From Calothrix sp. NIES-4105 (lineage in GTDB: Bacteria > Cyanobacteriota > Cyanobacteriia > Cyanobacteriales > Nostocaceae), in contig NZ_AP018290.1 in the NCBI RefSeq assembly GCF_002368415.1, positions 10,035,717 to 10,099,716 of the forward strand: a stretch of DNA of 64,000 bases. Direction: 5' to 3'. The notes below the pieces were generated by a model. It saw nothing but the letters and a program-made list of their open reading frames with translations. It had not been told where the DNA came from and did no database searches. A program made the translations under genes and the position numbers. Each line of letters begins with the position of its first letter. The stretch's first letter is position 1. Below are positions 28,141 through 36,485 of the stretch, in pieces.

Positions 28141-28227
28141 AAATTGACCTAGCGTACAGGGTAAATTGTTGTGGAAATTAACTGAAATTAATCCAAATTA
28201 ACTATCTAAGGCGTTACCAAAAAACTT
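28141..28227 (+). promoter_or_regulatory. iteron-like AAATTAA repeats upstream of the ParM-like gene
   Basis: AAATTAA occurs at 28175, 28185 and 28195, exactly 10 bp apart, with weaker AAATTG copies at 28141 and 28163. One-turn spacing of short repeats before a parM/parR operon is what a ParR-type ribbon-helix-helix adaptor would bind, so this may be a centromere (parC-like) and operator. This is inferred from position and pattern only. Confidence 0.45.
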
Positions 28228-29247
28228 ATGTCTAATTGGTATAAACATTCACAATTAATTCATCTACAAACCGAGCAACAAACCCAAAAATCAGGGATGC
28301 AGGTAGCTGTTGATGTTGGAAACAGACTGATTAAATATCGTACAGGACAAGGAGTAGTAAAAGTTTTTTCATCGTGGCATAAAGATTTAGAACAATGGGA
28401 TACACCCAAAGCAGACGAAAACTCAGCTATCATCACTTACTTAGAAGGAGATAATTCTGCTTTAGTAGATAATAGCTGGGCTGTGGGAACAGTAGCTCAA
28501 GATTTAGGAGGAATGCCTACTTACGAATCAGAAAAGGCATTTTTGGCACCGAAGCTAGTATTAGCAATGATTGATCCCCAAACCGGTGTAAGTGAGTTAA
28601 CCGTCAACCGTCTTGTTTGTTCTCTACCCAACGATTTGCAAACAGACAAAGTAGAGGTTTTGATTCAGGGATTAATCGGAAATCACCATATTGTCCGCAA
28701 TGGTCAATCTCTGAATATAGAAATTCGCTCTGTGGAAGTTCAACCCGAAACCTTGGGAGCATATAAATATGCTTTGGCAAACAGATTATTTAATTATGCA
28801 AGGGTAAATGGCATCTTAGATTTGGGTGGCAAAACCGGAATTGGACAACTTTATACAAAAAACGGTACTCTGATACGTGAATCTAGAGTGATAGTTGAGG
28901 GAACTTACAGACTCGCGCAAATGGTAGCAAGACATCCAGCATTAATCGCTCAAGATATGACGCCTAGTCTAAGTTTAATTATGGATGGTATTGCTGATGG
29001 CTCATTAATTTATGGCACCACGGGAATTAGTTTTGCCGATAGATTCCCCACATATGTTTCCCAATGGCTTTCTGGCATTCGCAACAAGCTTAAAATAGGT
29101 TGGGCTTCTTGGTTGCCAGAGTTAGGAGAGGTGCTAATGATAGGTGGTTCAGCACATTTAGCAACAAGTTTGCAAGAACAAACTGAAGGAAGATTCAAAA
29201 TTGCTGACCAACCTGATATTAGTGGTGTATTGGGTATGCTGTTATGA
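28228..29247 (+). CDS. ParM/StbA-family actin-like segregation ATPase
   Basis: The 339-residue protein shows actin-fold motifs: phosphate-1 VAVDVGNRLIKYR, phosphate-2 GILDLGGKTGIGQLY, and adenosine loop VLMIGGSAHLA. Such filaments push plasmid copies apart. The next gene overlaps it by 4 bases (ATGA) and looks like the DNA-binding adaptor. Plasmid partition genes in a chromosome suggest an integrated plasmid, or a recruited stability cassette. The pair is flanked on both sides by copies of one methylase gene in direct orientation. Confidence 0.85.
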   Translation: MSNWYKHSQLIHLQTEQQTQKSGMQVAVDVGNRLIKYRTGQGVVKVFSSWHKDLEQWDTPKADENSAIITYLEGDNSALVDNSWAVGTVAQDLGGMPTYESEKAFLAPKLVLAMIDPQTGVSELTVNRLVCSLPNDLQTDKVEVLIQGLIGNHHIVRNGQSLNIEIRSVEVQPETLGAYKYALANRLFNYARVNGILDLGGKTGIGQLYTKNGTLIRESRVIVEGTYRLAQMVARHPALIAQDMTPSLSLIMDGIADGSLIYGTTGISFADRFPTYVSQWLSGIRNKLKIGWASWLPELGEVLMIGGSAHLATSLQEQTEGRFKIADQPDISGVLGMLL

Positions 29248-29540
29248 GCAAGAAAAAGAAGCAAGTTACCATTCGGGGTGAGAGCGTAGATATAGTTGAG
29301 CGACTCTCTGAAATTACAGGTCTTACCCATCGCCACGTAGTAGAGTTGTTGTTGAGAAAATACGGTAAAGAGTTAGAGTCATGGGTGGGTGTTCCTCTAC
29401 TTTCTTCTGTTTCAATACAGGAAATTCAAGAACCAATACCCGCTTTACCCCCTGCTACTACTCCCACTCAACATTATCCCGAACCAACTATTAATTTACC
29501 CAAAGACCCAGGTAAAGGATTAAAACCAATTCAACTTTGA
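29244..29540 (+). CDS. small ribbon-helix-helix-like protein, probable ParR-type adaptor
   Basis: The 98-residue protein has a basic N-terminus, one strand (KQVTIRG), two helices (ESVDIVERLSEITGL and THRHVVELLLRKYGKELESW) as in RHH proteins, and a Pro-rich, likely flexible tail. Size, overlap with parM and domain order match ParR adaptors that bind the centromere with the N-terminus and ParM with the tail. No direct homology to a named ParR was recognised. Confidence 0.65.
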   Translation: MSKKKKQVTIRGESVDIVERLSEITGLTHRHVVELLLRKYGKELESWVGVPLLSSVSIQEIQEPIPALPPATTPTQHYPEPTINLPKDPGKGLKPIQL

Positions 29541-29579
29541 GCTTTTATGGTACGGTGGGCATTGCCCACCATACAAACT

Positions 29580-29994
29580 TCCTTTAATATGAGATGCAAT
29601 ACATTTAGCAACCAGAGGTGGAACAGCGTTACCTACCTGGTTATACTGGCAGAGAAATTTTTCGTCTAAACGTTTGAGCAAAATTTTTGAATAAACTGTT
29701 TCTTGGGTCTTTTGGGTCTTTATTGGCTCGTCCAGCAATACTAAAACCTTGACACGGTGGACCACCAATAATAAGATCAGGTTTAGAAGAGTAAATATTT
29801 GTAACACTGCTTAAATCATTTAAACTGCGTATATCATCTTGAATAACTACCATATCAGAATGGTTATAGCGCAATGTGTCGCAAGCCCAAGTATCAATTT
29901 CCAGCGAAACCGGGACAGAAAACCCTGCCATCTTAAATCCTAAACCGAAGCCACCCGCTCCAGCAAACAAGTCGATTGCTACAGGTTGTGCCAT
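29580..29994 (-). pseudogene. cytosine-5 methyltransferase remnant with internal deletion
   Basis: The N-terminal 100 or so codons (AIDLFAGAGGFGLGFKMAGF through GGPPCQGFS and ANKDPKDPRNSLFKNFAQ) are nearly identical in protein to the intact methylase at 26509. They then join directly, out of frame, to the C-terminal part (RLDEKFLCQYNQVGNAVPP). About 800 bases including motifs VI to IX are missing; the join is near 29680. The upstream flank (to about 30040) also resembles that of the intact gene. It cannot be functional as a methylase. Confidence 0.9.
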
Positions 29995-30040
29995 TAATAC
30001 TGAAAATAGAAACTGTGTGTAAATAATATTATAATAATTT

Positions 30041-30400
30041 ATGTCAGAGTCAAATAAACTTGTTTTTAAAATCAATGTTGCACAAATTGAGAAAAGACGA
30101 GAATGGCGCCAGCAATTAGAAGAAAGAATTGCCAGACAACAACTGGAAAAAGGTAACTTAAGCGAGTTTGCAACTAAAGCTATTAAGTCAAGTCTTGAAC
30201 GTGGCGAACCGTGTGCTTACTATGGAGCAATTGGTGGTGCTTACGATAACATATTTCATCCAACACCCAATGGCTTGATTTTTAAAGTTAAAAATAGTGT
30301 ATCTGGTGATGAAATTGACCTCACAGATTTTGACACTGTTGGTGATGTTGTTGCTGCTGTAATTAGCGATATAGAATACACAACTCTTTTAGGATGGTAG
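30041..30400 (+). CDS. hypothetical protein, 119 residues
   Basis: No family is recognised. The N-terminal half is charged and helical (VAQIEKRREWRQQLEERIARQQLEKG); the C-terminal half has a small beta-rich motif (GLIFKVKNSVSGDEIDLTDFD). After the stop at 30398 the same frame stays open to 30535 and encodes a related motif, TTLGTIIRVKCVETNEEID then CTDYDW. This looks like a second, degraded copy of the domain. The gene may thus be a truncated form of a longer two-repeat protein. Confidence 0.5.
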   Translation: MSESNKLVFKINVAQIEKRREWRQQLEERIARQQLEKGNLSEFATKAIKSSLERGEPCAYYGAIGGAYDNIFHPTPNGLIFKVKNSVSGDEIDLTDFDTVGDVVAAVISDIEYTTLLGW

Positions 30401-30537
30401 GAATCAATCGAGCAAAAACTAGGATGTATTGGAAGTTACGTCTATATGTTTAGTGCCACAACTCTTGGAACGATTATCAGAGTTAAGTGTGTAGAAACAA
30501 ATGAAGAAATTGATTGTACAGACTATGATTGGTAGTT
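30401..30537 (+). pseudogene. in-frame remnant of a second copy of the 30041 protein's beta motif
   Basis: Reading on from the TAG at 30398-30400 gives about 45 codons ending at a TAG. IIRVKCVETNEEIDCTDYDW parallels IFKVKNSVSGDEIDLTDFDT of the preceding gene. There is no start codon with a clear ribosome site. Confidence 0.4.
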
Positions 30538-30639
30538 ATAACTTGAGTTTTTGAAACTTCTCTCCTCTGTGCCCTAGAAGTCTCTGTGGTAAATCTTACA
30601 TAGCAATTTTGATGATACTACATTTTACAAATACCCAAT

Positions 30640-30666
30640 GAGAGACGTTACATGTAACGTCTCTAC
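30640..30666. repeat. dispersed palindrome, copy 4 (variant core)
   Basis: The half-site AGAGACGTTACA, followed by its exact complement, forms a 24-bp perfect palindrome at 30641-30664. The outer GAGAGACG/CTCTAC edges match the family, but the core differs from the ATTAAT core. It lies downstream of cysH. Confidence 0.75.
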
Positions 30667-30724
30667 ATCATTATCGGCGCCTAATTACACGAATTAACCA
30701 TCCGTTGTATCCGTTGCCAATTAG

Positions 30725-31459
30725 TTATTGTTTGATGTTAGCTGAGTGTAGACCACATTCTTTTTGAGTCGCTTCTTCCCACCACCAACGACCTTCACGT
30801 TCGTGTTGGTTGGGTAATACTGCTCTTGTGCAGGGTTCACAACCAATACTGATAAACCCGCGTTCGTGGAGTTTATTATAAGGTACTCCCAGCGCGCGGA
30901 TATATTCCCACACTTGTGCGGAAGACCAGTTTGCTAAGGGGTTGAATTTAATTAACTCATGGTCTGGGGTTGAAAAGGCGCCATCAAATTCAATAACAGG
31001 TATACCATTGCGAGTACCGGGACTTTGGTCTTTACGCTGACCTGTTATCCATGCATCAAGGGTGTTAAGTTTACGACGTAGTGGTCTGACTTTACGTATA
31101 CCGCAGCATTCTTTGTGACCGTCCTGATAAAAGCTGAACATTCCTTTTTCTTCGACTAGCGCTTGTACTTCGGCTGCGTCTGGGAACATGACTTCTATTT
31201 TAATACCGTAATGCTTCCGAACTTCCTCTAAAAATTGATAGGTTTCTGGATGCAGACGCGCGGTGTCTAAAGTAAAAACACGGAAGTCTTTAGTAATTTT
31301 TGAAGCTATATCGATTAATACCACATCCTCGGCGCCGCTGAAAGAAATCGCGATATTATCGAAACTTTCAAGGGCAAATTTGAGTATTTCCCGTGGTGAT
31401 TTTTGACTGTACTCAGCCTCTAGTGCTGCAACATCAAATTTAGTCTGAGCGGCTACCAT
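30725..31459 (-). CDS. cysH: assimilatory adenylyl- (or phosphoadenylyl-) sulfate reductase
   Basis: The 244-residue protein has the PP-loop [14 protein letters not shown] and the active segment KECGLH near the C-terminus. It also carries two cysteine pairs, KECCGIRK (about residue 130) and [11 protein letters not shown] (about 213). The CC...CxxC pairs bind a 4Fe-4S cluster and are characteristic of APS-using enzymes; the PAPS-only type lacks them. It supplies sulfite for cysteine synthesis. The substrate preference is inferred from the cysteines. It is divergent from the DUF2656-like and metK genes, which also belong to, or sit beside, sulfur metabolism. Confidence 0.92.
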   Translation of the reverse strand: MVAAQTKFDVAALEAEYSQKSPREILKFALESFDNIAISFSGAEDVVLIDIASKITKDFRVFTLDTARLHPETYQFLEEVRKHYGIKIEVMFPDAAEVQALVEEKGMFSFYQDGHKECCGIRKVRPLRRKLNTLDAWITGQRKDQSPGTRNGIPVIEFDGAFSTPDHELIKFNPLANWSSAQVWEYIRALGVPYNKLHERGFISIGCEPCTRAVLPNQHEREGRWWWEEATQKECGLHSANIKQ

Positions 31460-31599
31460 GCTTTAATTTTCCTCTCTCTCACCCTGATTTTACTAGCTGT
31501 TGGTAACACTTGCTAATAGCACAAACCGAATCATCACAAATAGAGCGCGAATGTGTCGCAGAATGGTATTTTAAACGGTGGATTGGTTAAGGTAAGGTT

Positions 31600-32061
31600 A
31601 TGGTTACTACTGGACGAATGCTACTGTCACACAACTTCGATATTTCTGATTCGGTTATTCCCCCATTAAGTCGCGAGCAATTTGCACAGGTCTTTATTGA
31701 TGGGTTAGGCGCCAACGCTCAATGTCGTTTGGTAAATAATCCTCATTGGATTGTTGAAGTCATATTTGATACTGATAGTTATTCTCCAATACAAATGGGT
31801 GAGCTTTGCGCTCAAGCTTTGGTAAATTTACGTATTAGCCAGAAAAAAGATGCTAAATTACCAAATACTTTAATTTTAGGTGGTATAAAAACAACTCCAG
31901 CTACGAGTAGTTCTCCAGATTCGTTGCAACCAGGAGAATGGGGAGTTGATGTAGTCGAAACAAGCGACGCTGAAAGATTTTTACAAGGTATTGGCTGGGA
32001 AGCAGCAATTGCAACCAAATCACCCGATAGTATATTCAAAGTCGAATTTAAAGATAATTAA
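31600..32061 (+). CDS. DUF2656-like cyanobacterial protein
   Basis: The 153-residue protein begins MVTTGRMLLSHNFDISD; the pattern LLSHNFD followed by LSREQFAQVFIDGL and NPHWIVEVIF resembles the cyanobacteria-specific DUF2656 family. No signal or membrane segment is visible. The function is unknown. It lies 140 bp from the divergent cysH start and 50 bp before metK, so it may share a transcript with metK. Confidence 0.6.
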   Translation: MVTTGRMLLSHNFDISDSVIPPLSREQFAQVFIDGLGANAQCRLVNNPHWIVEVIFDTDSYSPIQMGELCAQALVNLRISQKKDAKLPNTLILGGIKTTPATSSSPDSLQPGEWGVDVVETSDAERFLQGIGWEAAIATKSPDSIFKVEFKDN

Positions 32062-32079
32062 TCAACTCAAAAGAAAATC

Positions 32080-32108
32080 ATCCGCTACATCCGTTTTTAT
32101 CCGTTGCC
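32080..32108. repeat. dispersed ATCCGTTGCC-type repeat
   Basis: ATCCGCTACATCCG followed by ATCCGTTGCCAA lies directly before the metK start. The same words occur at about 30697-30721 (ATCCGTTGTATCCGTTGCCA) and, inverted, at about 62779-62810 after hisIE. It is a small dispersed repeat built from 9-10-bp units. Confidence 0.6.
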
Positions 32109-32111
32109 AAA

Positions 32112-33302
32112 ATGAAACAAAACTTTATGTTTAGTTCCGAGTCTGTTACAGAAGGACACCCGGACAAACTTTGTGACCAAATTAGTGATGCTATTGTTGA
32201 TAAATTTTTGCAGCGTGACCCTTATTCAAGAGTTGTTGCAGAGTGTGCTGTCGCTACCGCAATTGTATTTATCGCTGCTAGATTTGAGTCTGATGCTGTT
32301 GTTGATTTTACTAAGATAGCTCGGCAAGTAATTAAACAAGTTGGTTACAATGACCCCGATTTTAATGCCAATACTTGCAGTATTATTACGAGTTTGAAAG
32401 AATTACCTTCCAGCGGTTATCGATATTGGGACGCGCGGCAATTATCTGATGAGGAGTTAAATTTAATACCTGTAAAAGACCAAGTTACAGTATTTGGGTT
32501 TGCTTGTAATCAAACTCCAACTTTAATGCCTTTACCGATTTGGTTGGCACATAGTTTAGCACGTCGATTAACAACAGTACGTACTGAAAAAATATTACCT
32601 TATATTGCTCCAGATGGTAAAACTCAAGTGGGAGTTGAATATCGTAACCGTAAACCTTACCGCATTCACAGTATCTCAATTTTAGCTAGCCAAAATCAGC
32701 GAAACACCTCACCAGTTGCACTTCAACAAGAGATTAAAGAAACTATCATTGATGACGTTTTTAAAGACCAAGATATCAAACCGGATAATAATACTCGTAT
32801 TTTTATTGACTTTGACCAGTCCTTTACTATTGGTGGACCATCTGTACATTCCGGTTTAACTGGTCGCAAAAATGGTATTGACACTTATGGTGAATATTCC
32901 CGTCATAGCGGCGCCGCATTAAGTGGTAAAGACCCCACCCGTATTGACCGAGTGGGAGCATATGCTGCTCGTTACGCTGCAAAAAATATTGTTGCTGCTC
33001 GACTCGCCCTAGAATGCGAGGTGCAAGTTACTTATTCAATGGGACTCGCGCGTCCTGTTAGCATCCAAGTAGAAACTTTCGGGACAGGGAAAATACCCGA
33101 TGCTGATATTGCCGCAATTATAGAAGAACACTTTGATTTTCGCTTGGGTGGCATTATTCGTAAATTTAATTTACGCGCGCTACCTGCCATTATCGATGGC
33201 GGTTTTTATCGTAAGCTTGCTGCTTATGGTCACGTTGGTAGAGATGATTTAAAAAATTTACCTTGGGAAGAAGTTGATATGGTTGGGCTTCTGAAAAAAT
33301 AA
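32112..33302 (+). CDS. divergent S-adenosylmethionine synthetase (MetK family)
   Basis: The 396-residue protein has the MetK plan: ATP loop EGHPDKLCDQISDAI, GGPSVHSGLTGRKNGIDTY, SGKDPTRIDRVGAYAARYAAKN with catalytic Lys/Arg, and VETFGTGKIPD. Several normally invariant parts differ: the GAGDQG loop reads PVKDQV, and GGPxGDxGLTGRK has lost GD. It is clearly not a typical metK, and a standard copy probably exists elsewhere. It may use other kinetics or substrates; activity is not assured. It starts right after a dispersed repeat. Confidence 0.82.
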   Translation: MKQNFMFSSESVTEGHPDKLCDQISDAIVDKFLQRDPYSRVVAECAVATAIVFIAARFESDAVVDFTKIARQVIKQVGYNDPDFNANTCSIITSLKELPSSGYRYWDARQLSDEELNLIPVKDQVTVFGFACNQTPTLMPLPIWLAHSLARRLTTVRTEKILPYIAPDGKTQVGVEYRNRKPYRIHSISILASQNQRNTSPVALQQEIKETIIDDVFKDQDIKPDNNTRIFIDFDQSFTIGGPSVHSGLTGRKNGIDTYGEYSRHSGAALSGKDPTRIDRVGAYAARYAAKNIVAARLALECEVQVTYSMGLARPVSIQVETFGTGKIPDADIAAIIEEHFDFRLGGIIRKFNLRALPAIIDGGFYRKLAAYGHVGRDDLKNLPWEEVDMVGLLKK

Positions 33303-33603
33303 AATTGCAGGAAGGTATGCTAGTTAACGGTTAATCGCTCTCTGCTGCCTTTCTGCATTTATGCGTAAGTAATAAACCCATGAGTTAGACCATTATGGCA
33401 CTATATGACAAGTATTTTCACCTAATTAAGGTGGATTGTACTAGAAAGTTGCAATTTATGCATAAAATTGATGCAATAATTGCAATTAGATAAATATACT
33501 ACTAAAGCAAAATCAAAATATTCTCAACGATTAGTTGTTAATTGCTTACCGTTAATGGTTAATTGTTATTTATCTGGCTGTATTCACTATTATTTTGCCG
33601 AAG
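33303..33603. other. intergenic region with 8-bp inverted repeat
   Basis: No gene is seen. TTGCAATT at 33449 and AATTGCAA at 33478 form an inverted repeat around an AT-rich loop and could be a regulatory site for the SRPBCC gene. Confidence 0.35.
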
Positions 33604-34131
33604 ATGAAAATTTCGACCGACAACCGAGTTCCCTTTCCGCGCCAAATTGTATATACTACCTACCGGGACAAAATAACCGAACTAGTTCGTTACGTGCCAG
33701 ACATTCGCAGCATTAACGTCAAGTCTCGACGTGAAGTAGATAATGTAACTTATATAGTTAACGAATGGCATGGTGGTGGCGAAATTCCATTGGCAGCAAG
33801 AGCGTTACTAAGCAACGACATGCTGTCTTGGTTGGAACACGATGTTTGGGATGAGGCTCAATTTACATTAGATTGGCGCCTGGAAACGCGCGCTTTCACC
33901 GAAGCCGTTTCTTGTGTAGGTAAAAATACTTTTATTGAAGACGGTAATACAACTATTATTCAAAGTCGAGGCGAACTGAGCATAGACCCGAATCAAATTC
34001 ATGGGGCGCCTTCATTTCTCACAGGTCAAATAGCGCGCGTTGTCGAAGATTTTCTAGGCACCAAGATAAAACCAAGTTTAGTCCAAATGAGTGACGGTGT
34101 ACGTAAGTACCTGGAAAGCAAAGGCAGTTAA
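33604..34131 (+). CDS. SRPBCC/START-fold protein
   Basis: 175 residues from the ATG at 33604 (MKISTDNRVPFPRQIVYTTY). The opening strand followed by FPRQIVYTTYRDKITELVRYVPDI, and the final long helix (IARVVEDFLGTKIKPSLVQMSDGVRKYLES), are typical of the SRPBCC helix-grip fold that binds lipids or small hydrophobic ligands. Ligand and role are unknown. It is a single gene ahead of the RnfD/NqrB-like gene. Confidence 0.65.
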   Translation: MKISTDNRVPFPRQIVYTTYRDKITELVRYVPDIRSINVKSRREVDNVTYIVNEWHGGGEIPLAARALLSNDMLSWLEHDVWDEAQFTLDWRLETRAFTEAVSCVGKNTFIEDGNTTIIQSRGELSIDPNQIHGAPSFLTGQIARVVEDFLGTKIKPSLVQMSDGVRKYLESKGS

Positions 34132-34232
34132 ACGCACAGTTGTAACAAAATCTGTAACGGTTAAGTAATTTTGACTGTAGGCCATGTAGATTAATACAAC
34201 TATATGGCTTGTATTTTGTGAAGTGGCTTGTA

Positions 34233-35033
34233 ATGTGCTTTAAAGACCCACGTGACTATCAAATCCTATTCCTGTGTTTATTTTTAATACTGGGAATAGG
34301 CGCCAGAGATTGGACGTTAAAACCTGAAATTATTTGTGTAGCTATTGGTACATGCTTAGTTACACAGTTGTTGATGTGTTTTTTTATTGCGACACCCATA
34401 GAAAAATCGATAAAAAGTGCATTAATTACCTCTTTGGGACTTAGTTTGCTGCTGCGTGTAGACCATTGGACGACGATGGCATTTGCTGGGATGAGTGCTA
34501 TTGTCAGCAAATTCGTTTTTAAAGTCGGTGATAAACACTTTTTCAACCCGGCAAACTTTGGCATTATTACAGCTTTAGTATTTACGAATGATGCTTGGGT
34601 ATCACCTGGACAGTGGGGTGAAGATTGGTGGTATGCTCTTGTTTTTGCTGGATGTGGTGGTATTGTTCTCAAGCGTGTTGGTCGTTGGGACACTACTGCT
34701 GCATTTTTAGGCGCCTATAGTTTACTTGAAGCTGTTCGTAATTTATGGCTGGGGTGGACTTGGGATGTATATTGGCATCGTTTAATGAGCGGGTCTTTAA
34801 TATTATTTGCTTTATTCATGGTGACTGACCCTCGCTCGATACCGAATACCAGTACTAGCAGAATTGCTTGGGCATTATGTATTGCCGCACTTAGCTTTAT
34901 TTTACGCAACTACTTTTATCTATCTACCGCTGTTTTTTGGGCTTTATTTGCTCTTGCTCCCATCACTGTATGGTTTGATACTCTATTTAAAGGGCGCCAC
35001 TTTGAGTGGGTAAATGCCAAATTTGACATTTAA
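34233..35033 (+). CDS. RnfD/NqrB-family membrane protein
   Basis: The 266-residue integral membrane protein starts best at the ATG at 34233 (MCFKDPRDYQ); upstream in-frame starts exist. It has about 8-9 hydrophobic helices. The conserved segment KHFFNPANFGIITALVF resembles the FMN-attachment and core region of RnfD/NqrB electron-transport subunits. No other Rnf or Nqr genes are nearby; cyanobacteria carry such orphan subunits. The DUF2330 gene follows after 11 bases, so the two probably form an operon. Confidence 0.75.
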   Translation: MCFKDPRDYQILFLCLFLILGIGARDWTLKPEIICVAIGTCLVTQLLMCFFIATPIEKSIKSALITSLGLSLLLRVDHWTTMAFAGMSAIVSKFVFKVGDKHFFNPANFGIITALVFTNDAWVSPGQWGEDWWYALVFAGCGGIVLKRVGRWDTTAAFLGAYSLLEAVRNLWLGWTWDVYWHRLMSGSLILFALFMVTDPRSIPNTSTSRIAWALCIAALSFILRNYFYLSTAVFWALFALAPITVWFDTLFKGRHFEWVNAKFDI

Positions 35034-35044
35034 TTTTAGGTTAT

Positions 35045-36373
35045 ATGAAATTCAAATTTTTGATTACGTTATTTGTTTTGTGTATTGCGCTATTGTGTTT
35101 TACACCTGCTGCTTGGGCTTTTTGCGGATTTTACGTAGCAAAGGCTGATACTAAACTGTATAACAAAGCATCACAGGTAGTTATCGCGCGAGATGATAAG
35201 AAAACTGTGTTGACGATGGCAAATGACTTTCAAGGTGAAGTTAAAGATTTTGCGATTGTTGTTCCTGTACCAACTGTGCTGCAAAAAGAACAGGTAATTG
35301 TTGGTAAGCCAAAAATTGTTGAACGTTTGGATGCTTTTAGCGCACCGCGTTTGGTTGAGTATTTTGACCCTGACCCATGTGAGCAAAGCTATCCTAGATC
35401 GAGCGATGCACTAATGCCTGTACCACGACCTTTACCACCAGCTGCTCGTAGCGCGCGTGGTGAAAATTTGGGTGTTACGGTCGAAGCGCGTTTTAGTGTC
35501 GGTGAGTACGATATTCTCATTCTTGGCGCCAAAGAGTCGGGGGGATTAGAAACTTGGCTCAAAGCTAATGGTTACAAAATTCCACGAGGAGCTTCTTCAT
35601 TACTCAAACCTTACATTCGCCAAAAAATGAAATTCTTTGTTGCTCGCGTTAATCTTGATAAATTTGAGCAAAGTGGTTATCAATATTTACGTCCGCTTCA
35701 AATATCTTACACTTCCCCTAAATTCATGCTGCCAATTCGTTTGGGGATGATGAACGCTCTGAGTGAGCAAGATTTGATTGTATATATTCTGTCTCCACAA
35801 GGACAAGCAGAAATTACTAACTATCGAACGGTCAAAGTTCCCAGCGACGTTAATATTCCAGTATTCGTGAAAGAAGAATTTGGAGACTTTTACAAGTCGA
35901 TGTTTCAAACTTCTTACACAAAAGAAGACCGTAAAGTGGCATTTCTGGAATATGCTTGGGACATGGGAAGTTGTGACCCCTGCTCTGCTGAACCTTTGAC
36001 TAATTCTGAACTCAAAGATGCGGGTGTATTTTGGCTTGATAAAAGTGATGACCCAAAGGCGCCTCCCAATTTCGGTCGTTCTAGAAACATTAACATTAGT
36101 AATAACGTTTTTATCACCCGATTGCATGTCCGCTACACGCGCTTGGGATTTCCTGAAGACTTAATGTTCCAAGAAACCTCAAACCGAGAAAACTTTCAAG
36201 GACGTTACATCCTTCAACATCCCTTCACGGGCAAAACGAAATGTGCAGCGGGTAGAGAATATACGCGCGGTTTAAATAGACGTTATGAGGAAGAAGCACA
36301 AACTCTAGCCAAACTCACTAATTGGAATATTCGGGATATTCGTCAAAAAATCAAGCAAAAAAACCAATTTTAA
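35045..36373 (+). CDS. exported DUF2330 protein
   Basis: The 442-residue protein begins with a signal peptide (FLITLFVLCIALLCFTPAAWAF, cleavage after AWA). The mature start CGFYVAKADTKLYNKASQVV is the DUF2330 hallmark. Several cysteines (for example GSCDPCSAEPL) suggest metal or disulfide sites. A cysteine follows the signal peptide one residue after the cleavage site, but there is no clear lipobox. It is probably periplasmic. Coupling with the RnfD-like gene hints at a redox role, which is inference. Confidence 0.85.
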   Translation: MKFKFLITLFVLCIALLCFTPAAWAFCGFYVAKADTKLYNKASQVVIARDDKKTVLTMANDFQGEVKDFAIVVPVPTVLQKEQVIVGKPKIVERLDAFSAPRLVEYFDPDPCEQSYPRSSDALMPVPRPLPPAARSARGENLGVTVEARFSVGEYDILILGAKESGGLETWLKANGYKIPRGASSLLKPYIRQKMKFFVARVNLDKFEQSGYQYLRPLQISYTSPKFMLPIRLGMMNALSEQDLIVYILSPQGQAEITNYRTVKVPSDVNIPVFVKEEFGDFYKSMFQTSYTKEDRKVAFLEYAWDMGSCDPCSAEPLTNSELKDAGVFWLDKSDDPKAPPNFGRSRNINISNNVFITRLHVRYTRLGFPEDLMFQETSNRENFQGRYILQHPFTGKTKCAAGREYTRGLNRRYEEEAQTLAKLTNWNIRDIRQKIKQKNQF

Positions 36374-36485
36374 CAAATAAAGTCTTTCCCTTTTCTACTC
36401 TAAAAGGTAATATCACCATTGTGGGTAATATTACTTATAGAAACTATAGGCGATACTCACGATAGCATCGTTTGGCTTGAATCGT

